Positions 1 through 6,435 of a DNA stretch of 22,911 nucleotides are shown piece after piece. Position numbers and translations under genes: made by a program. The notes below the pieces were generated by a model that saw only the letters and a program-made list of their open reading frames with translations, had not been told where the DNA came from and searched no databases. Origin of the DNA: an uncultured Collinsella sp. (lineage in GTDB: Bacteria; Actinomycetota; Coriobacteriia; Coriobacteriales; Coriobacteriaceae). The first letter of the stretch is position 1, and every line of letters starts with the position of its first letter. The stretch covers positions 1 to 22,911 of the forward strand of contig CABUSL010000017.1 in NCBI GenBank assembly GCA_902494295.1. The letters run 5' to 3'.

Positions 1-438
1 CATGATCACGTCGCCGGGCACGAGCTCGGCGCTCGGCAGGTGCACGAGCTTGCCGTCGCGCAGCACCTTGGACTGCGCCGCACTCATCTCCTGCAGGGCC
101 TCGAGGGCCTCCTCGCTCTTGGCTTCCTGGACCACGCCCAGCACCGAGTTGACGATAACGACGAACATGATGATGGCAACATCGGCAAAGTCGGGCTCGC
201 CCTTGACCATGCCCGTGAGCGCACTGATGACGGCGGCAACGATCAGCATGATGACCATGGGGTCGGCCATCTGCTCAAAGAAACGCTTCCACAGCGGCGT
301 CTTCTCGGCTTCCTCGAGCTTGTTAGGGCCTGTCTTGGCAAGGCGCGAAGACGCCTCGTCGTTGCTCAGGCCGAGGTTCTCATCGACACCTTGGTCGCTG
401 AGTACCTCCGCCGCAGCGGACAGGTATTCCTTTTGCAT
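1..438 (-). CDS. Calcium-type cation-translocating P-type ATPase, N-terminal part (runs off window start)
   Basis: The reverse strand from an ATG at 438 reads through 146 codons to base 1 without a stop, so the gene is cut by the window edge. The protein starts MQKEYLSAAAEVL and has the cation-ATPase N-terminal domain (GLSNDEASSRLAKTGPNKL, about residues 22-41). Two membrane hairpin segments follow (about 60-78 and 87-103). The actuator domain then begins, with the PGD motif in LVPGDVIM. This order is typical of SERCA/PMCA-like P2-type pumps, which export Ca2+ or a similar cation across the plasma membrane using ATP. The phosphorylation DKTGT motif lies outside the window, so ion specificity cannot be judged. 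An excellent ribosome binding site (AGGAGGGG, reverse complement of 446-453) sits 7 nt before the ATG. The gene is divergent from pyruvate kinase. Confidence 0.92.
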   Translation of the reverse strand, partial: MQKEYLSAAAEVLSDQGVDENLGLSNDEASSRLAKTGPNKLEEAEKTPLWKRFFEQMADPMVIMLIVAAVISALTGMVKGEPDFADVAIIMFVVIVNSVLGVVQEAKSEEALEALQEMSAAQSKVLRDGKLVHLPSAELVPGDVIM

Positions 439-880
439 ATAGAGTCCCCTCCTGGGATTCGGGCCACTCAGCAGATTGATGCCCGATCATAATTCCCAGG
501 AGAAGGGCAAGGGCTCATCAAGGCTGCCGTGCTGAGCGGCAGTTGATAGTGGGGCTATGGTACCCCAAAGCGGCGCGTCTAGCCAAAACATTCCAATTGG
601 AAACACGGCTCGAGTGCAACGATGCAGACCGTGTGATGCTCAACATTGATAAAACGTTTTTTCTTCGGCGCATCGTCAAACTGAAATATCGCCCAGATAG
701 CAGCGGTCAGAACGGTTGGTAAAGATTTTTCATATACCGTTTTTACCGCAAAAAAAGAACTTCTAATTCGGCATACGGTCGATTTTTGAGGGTATTCGGT
801 CGTCATTTCGTTATAATCATCTCAGTTTTATTTCTTATGGTTTATCTATCAGCGCAAGACGATGTCAGATGGAGGTCTGA
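439..880. other. Intergenic region between divergent ATPase and pyk genes, AT-rich in its right part
   Basis: No convincing gene is visible in these 442 bases. The stretch from about 590 to 840 is clearly more AT-rich than the surrounding coding DNA. It contains a perfect 12-bp palindrome TTCCAATTGGAA at 591-602, an inverted repeat TGGGG/CCCCA at 550-554 and 563-567, and the pyk promoter near 786-817. A 75-codon minus-strand reading frame at 579-806 has no ribosome binding site and no recognisable sequence, so I treat it as spurious. Confidence 0.6.
786..817 (+). promoter_or_regulatory. Probable sigma-70-type promoter of pyk
   Basis: A perfect -10 box TATAAT lies at 812-817. A TTGAGG at 786-791 could be the -35 box, but the 20-nt spacer is longer than the usual 17, so the -35 assignment is uncertain. 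The -10 lies about 63 nt upstream of the pyk start codon, leaving a short leader with a GGAGG ribosome binding site just before the ATG. Confidence 0.55.
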
Positions 881-2341
881 ATGTACAAGCGCACCAAGAT
901 TGTATGCACCATGGGTCCCGCCTGCGATAGCGACGAGACCATCCGCGAGATGATCAAGGCGGGCATGAACGTCGCCCGTTTTAACTTCTCGCACGGCTCC
1001 TACGACGAGCACCACGGTCGCATCGAGCGCGTCCGCCGTATTTCCAAGGAGCTCGGTCTGCCTGTCGGCATCCTGCTCGACACCAAGGGCCCCGAGGTCC
1101 GCACCGGCCTTCTGGTCGACGGCAAGAAGGTTGCCGTCAAGACCGGCGACAAGATCGTCGTTACTGCTCAGCCCACGACCGAGGATTTCAACGGCACCGC
1201 TGAGCACATCTCCCTCGACTACCTGGCTCTGCCCTCCGAGGTCGAGAAGGGCTCCCTCATCCTGATCGATGACGGCCTGGTTGCCCTTGAGGTCGAGTCC
1301 GTCAGCGGCCAGGACATGACCTGCGTCGTTAAGAACGACGGCCTGATCGGCGAGCGCAAGGGCGTCAACATGCCCAACGTCAACATCTCGCTGCCCGCCA
1401 TCACCGAGCGCGATCGTCAGGACATCCTCTTTGGCCTGACCGAGAACATCGACTACATCGCCGCTTCCTTCATCCGTGACGGCGAGTCCGTCCGCGGCAT
1501 CCGCGAGCTTTGCCGCGAGAACGGCGGCGAGCACGTGACGATCTTCCCGAAGATCGAATGCGCCCTGGGCGTCGAGAACTTCGACGAGATCCTCGAGGCT
1601 TCCGACGGCATCATGGTCGCCCGTGGCGACCTGGGCATCGAGATCAAGCCCGAGCTCGTTCCGCACATCCAGAAGGAGATCATCGCTAAGTGCAACGCGG
1701 CCTACAAGCCCGTTATCACCGCTACGCAGATGCTCGACTCCATGCAGCAGAACCCGCGCCCGACGCGCGCCGAGGTTGCCGACGTTGCTAACGCCATTTA
1801 CGACGGCACCGACGCCGTTATGCTCTCTGGCGAGTCCGCTGCCGGTAAGTACCCGGTTGAGGCCGTCAAGATGCAGGCCAGCATTGCTCTCGAGACCGAG
1901 AAGTACCTCCCGGCTCACGCTCCGCTCGAGGTTCCGGCCGATGCTCACGGCACCCGCGTTGTCAACAACGTTGTGGGTATGTCCGCTGTGAACATGGCTA
2001 CCACCGTTGGCGCCAAGTGCATCACCGTGCCGACGACCACCGGTCGTACCGCACGCCTGATCTCGCACTTCCGTCCCAACATGCCGATCTGCGCGTTCTC
2101 CCGCCACGAGTGGGCCGTCCAGCAGATGATCATGTACTGGGGCGTTATCCCGCACCAGGCCGAGATTACCCAGGGCACCGTCAACGGCACGATCGTCAAG
2201 GCGATCGAGACCGCTAAGGAGCTCGGCTACGTCGAGGCCGGCGATCTGACCGTCGCTACCGCCGGCGATCCCCGCATGAGCGTCCAGCTCGAGGACAAGG
2301 TCTCCTCGACCAACGTCGCTTACGTCGCTCAGGTGCGCTAA
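881..2341 (+). CDS. pyk: Pyruvate kinase
   Basis: Pyruvate kinase transfers phosphate from phosphoenolpyruvate to ADP in the last step of glycolysis, in the cytoplasm. The 486-aa protein opens with MYKRTKIVCTMGPA and has the substrate segment ARFNFSHG. The catalytic lysine is in TIFPKIE (K224) with metal ligand E226. It also has MVARGDLGIEI, the TATQMLDSM segment and MLSGESAAGKYPVEA. The C-terminal allosteric domain (about 360-486) is present, and there is no extra PEP-utiliser domain. The ATG follows a good GGAGG ribosome binding site. Codon choice is richer in GCT and GTT than in the neighbours, as often seen in highly expressed genes. The gene is monocistronic, with its own promoter upstream and a strong terminator downstream. 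A 509-codon frame on the opposite strand is only its antisense shadow. Confidence 0.98.
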   Translation: MYKRTKIVCTMGPACDSDETIREMIKAGMNVARFNFSHGSYDEHHGRIERVRRISKELGLPVGILLDTKGPEVRTGLLVDGKKVAVKTGDKIVVTAQPTTEDFNGTAEHISLDYLALPSEVEKGSLILIDDGLVALEVESVSGQDMTCVVKNDGLIGERKGVNMPNVNISLPAITERDRQDILFGLTENIDYIAASFIRDGESVRGIRELCRENGGEHVTIFPKIECALGVENFDEILEASDGIMVARGDLGIEIKPELVPHIQKEIIAKCNAAYKPVITATQMLDSMQQNPRPTRAEVADVANAIYDGTDAVMLSGESAAGKYPVEAVKMQASIALETEKYLPAHAPLEVPADAHGTRVVNNVVGMSAVNMATTVGAKCITVPTTTGRTARLISHFRPNMPICAFSRHEWAVQQMIMYWGVIPHQAEITQGTVNGTIVKAIETAKELGYVEAGDLTVATAGDPRMSVQLEDKVSSTNVAYVAQVR

Positions 2342-2370
2342 ATCGTACTTGCAAGCAGATTTGCATTGCA

Positions 2371-2407
2371 AAGGGCCCGGAAGGCATTGCCTTCCGGGCC
2401 CTTTTTT
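2371..2407 (+). terminator. Rho-independent terminator of pyk
   Basis: A perfect 13-bp stem, GGGCCCGGAAGGC (2373-2385) against GCCTTCCGGGCCC (2389-2401), encloses a 3-nt ATT loop and is followed by six T residues (2402-2407). Two preceding A residues extend pairing into the T-run, so it may also work for transcripts arriving from the minus-strand gene on the right. Confidence 0.95.
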
Positions 2408-2544
2408 AAGACCTTCTTCATATGCCGCTTCATCGATTTGCGTTCAGTCGCAAGCCTCTCCGATGCCGAGCGCACCACCGAAGATGCCCTGCGGCGGGAG
2501 CTGTTGGTCAATTGGGATGAACTGTTCTCCGTTAAGCCGGCCGG

Positions 2545-3393
2545 CTAGCAGCTAGCGATCAGAGGGACTGCGGGAACGTCAGAAGCAGCAACGCGAGCCG
2601 CAAAGCCCGCCTCGGTCAGCTCGACGACCTCGGTAAACGTTGCGTCAAAGAACTCCTCGGTCAGCAGGCGGTACGGCGGATGATCGGGCTCGCCGGGGTT
2701 TTCGCGCACGATCTCGTGCATGACGCCGATGGTCTTGAGCACATACTCCTTATGGATGGGATACTGCCCAAAACGCGTCGCAGCGGTATACAGGCGATCG
2801 GTCGCACGCGGGATGGAAACAATGCCCAGCGTCTTGCCAAACCAGTCAAAGTCGCCTTGCTTTTTAATGCGGAACTCCTCGCACGGCTTGCCGCCGTGCG
2901 CCTCCAGGTACTGATTCACGCGCGTATTCCATACGGTATCGGCCACCAGATGCGACCAGACACCCAGTGTCAAATCGAGCAACGACTGCGCCACATCTTC
3001 TGACGCAAGCGAGAACTCACGAGCGCCGGGACCGACAACCGGCTCAGCATCCCTGTAGCGCTGGGGATAGTGCACGCGATTCAGTCGCTCGCGCTCCTCG
3101 ATAATCGAGGTCGCCGCGGCTGGCGCACCGGTGGGCGAACTTTTAAGCAACGGTGCCACATAGGTATCCCAGAACTCGTGCTCACGCGGCTTAGGGATAG
3201 GCTCGGGCTTGGCAAAGTGCGTAATGCGGTACGGGATGGGATCGGCGATGCCAGGGACCATATAGCCCACGAAAATATCCGGAACCACGCAGCCAAACAA
3301 AAAGGCATTGCGGTCGCGCACGCTATTGGCAAGTGCACCGGTGCGCTCCAGCAAACGCTCCGTCTGAGCGATATGAATGTTCCAACTTGGCAT
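2545..3393 (-). CDS. Zinc-dependent phospholipase C-like protein
   Basis: The protein starts MPSWNIHIAQTERLLE, the N-terminus typical of the zinc-dependent phospholipase C/D-like family (Zn_dep_PLPC type). In that family an early Trp/His pair and later His and Asp residues bind zinc. Visible candidates are H7, the Asp of GCVVPDIF (D39), H59 and the HxxxD motif in WSHLVADTVWN (H148, D152). Length is about 282 aa. No signal peptide is evident, so it is probably cytoplasmic. The true substrate is unknown; the family covers phospholipases and uncharacterised metallohydrolases. I chose the ATG at 3393 because GGGGGTGG lies 5 nt upstream. An in-frame ATG at 3405 would add four residues and would itself overlap that binding site. 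It lies 80 bp downstream of cbiO on the same strand and may be the last gene of that transcript. Confidence 0.75.
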   Translation of the reverse strand: MPSWNIHIAQTERLLERTGALANSVRDRNAFLFGCVVPDIFVGYMVPGIADPIPYRITHFAKPEPIPKPREHEFWDTYVAPLLKSSPTGAPAAATSIIEERERLNRVHYPQRYRDAEPVVGPGAREFSLASEDVAQSLLDLTLGVWSHLVADTVWNTRVNQYLEAHGGKPCEEFRIKKQGDFDWFGKTLGIVSIPRATDRLYTAATRFGQYPIHKEYVLKTIGVMHEIVRENPGEPDHPPYRLLTEEFFDATFTEVVELTEAGFAARVAASDVPAVPLIASC

Positions 3394-3473
3394 AGCCACC
3401 CCCATAAAAAACCTGGATAACTATACCATCACGGCAAAGCCGCGCGGGCGGCTACGCACGCTCTACGCAGCAG

Positions 3474-4262
3474 CTAGTCCGTAGTACCGCTTTCGGTTCC
3501 ATACGACGGCGAAGGCGTCTCGACCACATGGTGATATCGATCGATATAGATTGCACGGGCACCCAGGCGTCGCACCAAATCCTGGTGATGCGTGCTCATC
3601 AAGACCGTCTTACCCGCCGCGACGTAGGCCAGCAAGAAGTTGACCACGATGTCGCATGAATCCTCGTCGAGCCCATTGGTGGGCTCATCGAGCACTAGGA
3701 TATCGGGGTTCATCGATACAACTGCCGCCAGCGCCACACGCTTCTTTTGCCCGCCCGAGAGCTGATAGGGAGAGGCGTCGGCAAGGTCGGCAACCTGGAA
3801 CAGCCCCATGGCATCGCGCACGCGGCGCTCGAGCTCGTCTGCCGGCAGCCCCATCTGCGCGGGACCAAAAGCAACTTCCTCGCCCACCGTGGCGCAGAAC
3901 AGCTGGGCATCGGCGTTTTGGAATACGAAGCCCACGCGCTGGTGGAACTTCTGAGCAGCAGCAGAATCCTTCAGATACGCCGCATCGACCACGTGCCCGT
4001 CAAACAGGTATGCCCCTGCGTCCGCGAGTTCAAGGCCGTTAATAAGACGCATAATCGTCGTCTTGCCGCAGCCGTTGGGACCGAGCAGGGCAACGAGTTC
4101 ACCACGATCGACCTGCAGCGACACGCCATCGACAACCGTATGCCCCGCATAGGAGAACACCACGTCGCGCAGCTCGATGAGCGGAACGACCTCGGCGCCG
4201 CCCATACCGTTCGTGCCCGCCGCACTATTCATATCGATCGTCAAAACGTCGCCCTTCCCCAT
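3474..4262 (-). CDS. cbiO: Cobalt/nickel ECF transporter ATPase CbiO
   Basis: This is the ATP-hydrolysing subunit that drives the CbiM-CbiQ membrane complex, on the cytoplasmic face. All ABC motifs are visible: Walker A GPNGCGKTT (61-69), Q-loop in FVFQNADAQLF, signature LSGGQKKRVALA, Walker B ILVLDEPTNGLD and the switch histidine in STHHQD. The FQNADAQLF segment is characteristic of ECF/CbiO ATPases rather than general importers. Length is 262 aa, normal for the family. A leader of about 28 residues precedes the first beta strand (IELRDVVFSYAG), so an internal start such as the Met at residue 11 or 20 is possible. The ATG at 4262 has GGGGA a few bases upstream. It follows cbiQ by 28 bp and is the third gene of the metal-uptake operon. 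Confidence 0.93.
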   Translation of the reverse strand: MGKGDVLTIDMNSAAGTNGMGGAEVVPLIELRDVVFSYAGHTVVDGVSLQVDRGELVALLGPNGCGKTTIMRLINGLELADAGAYLFDGHVVDAAYLKDSAAAQKFHQRVGFVFQNADAQLFCATVGEEVAFGPAQMGLPADELERRVRDAMGLFQVADLADASPYQLSGGQKKRVALAAVVSMNPDILVLDEPTNGLDEDSCDIVVNFLLAYVAAGKTVLMSTHHQDLVRRLGARAIYIDRYHHVVETPSPSYGTESGTTD

Positions 4263-4290
4263 TTACATCCCCAGTCGGAACCAGCAGCGC

Positions 4291-5127
4291 CTACAGCACG
4301 GCGCACAACACTGTCAGCAGCGCCACGCCGGCCGCATAGGCCGCATCGCGCCAGCCAAACCTGGCGCGCGCGGGAGCCGGATACGCACCGGCAAAGCCGC
4401 GGCAAAGCATAGCCTCGTCCATCGCGCGGCTGCATTTCATCGCCTTGATAAAGGTCATGCCCATGATACCCGCGATCGAATCGGTACGCGAAAATCCCTC
4501 GGGCGCACGGCCAACGCTGCGCAGCATGACCGATTCGCACAGATCGTGCGCCGTACGACCCAGCACCTCGATGTGCTTGAGCGCCATATCAAACGTAAAG
4601 ATAACTTCGTCGGGTAGATGCAGCATCTTGAGCGCCGCCGATATGCGGCTCCACGTGAGGGTCCACGAAACGCCCAGCACCAGCGACACATTAATGAAGG
4701 TCTTGAGCGCAATCTTGAGCATGGCGCCCGTAGCGGAAGCACCCAGCAGCAGGGCAGGCAGCGCCAAAACCACTGCGAGCCCCGCGGCGCCAAGCGCCGG
4801 CACAAAGGTCGCGCGCAGCCCGCGTACGGGACGCACGGCAACGAGCACCAGCGCAATGGCCGCCATCAACATGAGGTACAGCGGGCTTTGTGTCAGGCAC
4901 ACGCACAGGACGCAAACGAATATCCCCACCAGGCGCACCGGAGCCGAAACGCAAGAAAGGGCGCGGTCGACCATCGACCCGCCCTCGTGCGCGCCTCCAC
5001 CCAGGCGAACCCGCTCAAGCAGGCTCGCCAGGTGCAGGACGTTCTTTTGCATCACGCGATGACGAGCGCCCGTGGGCTCGTATCGCTCCTCGGCCGCAAG
5101 CCAGCTAGGCAGCTCGACCATCGCCAT
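4291..5127 (-). CDS. cbiQ: Cobalt/nickel ECF transporter transmembrane subunit CbiQ (EcfT type)
   Basis: This is the energy-coupling membrane subunit that links CbiM to the CbiO ATPase. The 278-aa protein has several hydrophobic segments (about residues 64-95, 105-125 and 133-155, and one at the C-terminus). A cytoplasmic region contains MLRSVGRAPEG and AMLCRGF, which resemble the charged A-R-G coupling helices of EcfT proteins that contact the ATPase. The N-terminus reads LPSWLAAEERYEP. The start at 5127 overlaps the end of cbiM by 23 bp, which argues for translational coupling. A second ATG two codons later is an equally usable start. Neighbouring cbiM and cbiO make the assignment secure despite the low conservation of this family. 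Confidence 0.9.
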   Translation of the reverse strand: MAMVELPSWLAAEERYEPTGARHRVMQKNVLHLASLLERVRLGGGAHEGGSMVDRALSCVSAPVRLVGIFVCVLCVCLTQSPLYLMLMAAIALVLVAVRPVRGLRATFVPALGAAGLAVVLALPALLLGASATGAMLKIALKTFINVSLVLGVSWTLTWSRISAALKMLHLPDEVIFTFDMALKHIEVLGRTAHDLCESVMLRSVGRAPEGFSRTDSIAGIMGMTFIKAMKCSRAMDEAMLCRGFAGAYPAPARARFGWRDAAYAAGVALLTVLCAVL

Positions 5128-6190
5128 GGGCTCCGCTTTCCTTGACCGTCAGCGAGATCAGACGGAATGCGATGGTGAGCACCGCCACGCCAATCACGCC
5201 GGACAGGATATACATGGCAGCCTGACCGGCAAAGCCGAGACCCTGCTCCTCGGAATAGGCCTGCAGGTAATCACCCGTAGGCAGAGCGTCGGCAAAGGTC
5301 GGGGTGTCGAGACCGACCGAAGCCTGCAGGCTGTCGTCGCCAGCCTCCTGAACGGCGGTCGCGGCGCCCTCGGCGTCCCACTCACCCCAGGCGTCACCCG
5401 TGGCCAGCAGGCCCAGCGGCGTGGCCACGACAAGCACGGCAACCAAGATGAGCGTGGGGACCAGCGAGGTCTTCTTTGCAGCAGCGCCCTCGGCAGCAAG
5501 CTGTCCATCGGCGGCTTCGGGGCCGACGATAACGCTCGGCGCCGTCTTCTTGATAAAGCCGTAGATCGCGGCAGTCGCCACGCCCTCGACCACGCCGGCT
5601 ACCAACATATGCGGGATCATCATGGCCGGAATGGCAATGGACAGCGGGAAGGGGCAGTACAGCGGAGCGCCCGAAGCATTCGTGAAAAGCATCGGCTGAA
5701 TACCAAACTCGATTGCTGCGCACAGGGCCGCCAGGCACAGGCCGACCCAGCCGCTTACGATGGCCGAAACCGAGGTGCCCCAGCTCTTGTCGTGCAAACG
5801 GCTGTTAAGCGCGCGGAACACGATGGCTGCGGCAAACGGCAACACGAAGGCCATGTTAAAGCAGTTAGCGCCAAAGGACAGGATGCCGCCGTCGCCAAAC
5901 AGCAGCGCTTGCAGCGCCAGCGCGACCGAAACCGCGATAGCCGCGGCCTCGGGGCCCAGCAGCAGCGCGATGAGTGCGCCACCAACGGCGTGGCCAGTGG
6001 TGCCGCCGGGCAGCGGCACGTTGAACATCATAAGCAAGAAGGAAAATGCGGCGCAGATGCCCAGGAAAGCCATGTGCTCGCGATCGAGCGTGGCGCGCAC
6101 CTTCTTGATACAGTGAACCCAGACGGGCACCATTGCCACCGCCATGACGGCATCGGTCTGCGGGGACAGATAATTATCTGGAATGTGCAT
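5105..6190 (-). CDS. cbiM: Cobalt/nickel transporter substrate-binding membrane protein CbiM fused to a CbiN-like domain
   Basis: CbiM captures Co2+ or Ni2+ at the outside of the membrane. The N-terminus MHIPDNYLSP keeps the Met1-His2 metal-binding signature. H67 in GGTTGHAVGG matches the internal His ligand known from NikM-type structures. The first about 220 residues are the polytopic CbiM domain. After a linker, residues about 238-361 have one membrane helix (LVPTLILVAVLVVATPLGL), an outside loop and a second helix (AAMYILSGVIGVAVLTIAF). This is the two-helix layout of CbiN, so CbiM and CbiN are fused in one 361-aa chain. A GGGAGG ribosome binding site precedes the ATG. It is the first gene of cbiMN-Q-O. 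Metal specificity cannot be decided from the protein; the operator upstream favours nickel. Confidence 0.93.
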   Translation of the reverse strand: MHIPDNYLSPQTDAVMAVAMVPVWVHCIKKVRATLDREHMAFLGICAAFSFLLMMFNVPLPGGTTGHAVGGALIALLLGPEAAAIAVSVALALQALLFGDGGILSFGANCFNMAFVLPFAAAIVFRALNSRLHDKSWGTSVSAIVSGWVGLCLAALCAAIEFGIQPMLFTNASGAPLYCPFPLSIAIPAMMIPHMLVAGVVEGVATAAIYGFIKKTAPSVIVGPEAADGQLAAEGAAAKKTSLVPTLILVAVLVVATPLGLLATGDAWGEWDAEGAATAVQEAGDDSLQASVGLDTPTFADALPTGDYLQAYSEEQGLGFAGQAAMYILSGVIGVAVLTIAFRLISLTVKESGAHGDGRAA

Positions 6191-6247
6191 GTACGCCTCC
6201 CGGTTATCGGCGCACGGAATTGCAACGCCGCTTGAATCACCTTTCCA

Positions 6248-6275
6248 GTGTTACGTAATGTCAGATTCGTAACAC
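6248..6275 (-). promoter_or_regulatory. Palindromic operator, NikR-like, in the cbiM leader
   Basis: GTGTTACG at 6248-6255 and its exact inverse CGTAACAC at 6268-6275 form an 8-bp inverted repeat with a 12-nt spacer, equivalent to GTGTTAC-N14-GTAACAC. From memory this agrees with a nickel regulator NikR motif reported for Desulfovibrio-type bacteria. It sits directly downstream of the predicted -10 box, where a bound repressor would block transcription. No NikR gene is in the window. Confidence 0.7.
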
Positions 6276-6285
6276 GCCGCGGGCT

Positions 6286-6314
6286 ATCATAGCAAAACGG
6301 CGCACTGCCGACAA
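6286..6314 (-). promoter_or_regulatory. Sigma-70-type promoter of the cbiMN-Q-O operon
   Basis: On the minus strand a -35 box TTGTCG (6314 down to 6309) and a -10 box TATGAT (6291 down to 6286) are separated by exactly 17 nt. Predicted initiation near 6279 gives a leader of about 90 nt, which is too short for a cobalamin riboswitch. The palindromic operator lies within the first 30 transcribed bases. Confidence 0.75.
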
Positions 6315-6435
6315 AGCAGCACGCTGTTATGTAATGCGCGTGTCATATATGCAGGCTCAACGGTGCCTTATACCGAAAACAGCAGTCACGTAAGACTCGA
6401 CGGCAGCCGACGCTGGCCTATATCCGGCGCAGGAC

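Noticed and set aside
579..806. 75-codon minus-strand reading frame in the pyk upstream region
   Set aside because: No ribosome binding site before its ATG, it overlaps the start of the pyk promoter region (the -35 candidate), and its composition does not look like host coding sequence.
842..2371. 509-codon minus-strand frame over pyruvate kinase
   Set aside because: It is the antisense of a fully recognised pyk gene; long antisense frames are common in high-GC genes with G/C third positions.
5072..6235. 387-codon plus-strand frame over cbiM
   Set aside because: Antisense shadow of cbiM; the minus-strand protein has clear family motifs while this one has none.
6191..6435. Cobalamin riboswitch upstream of cbiM
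   Set aside because: The predicted leader is only about 90 nt and no B12-box-like sequence was seen; a protein operator explains the region better.
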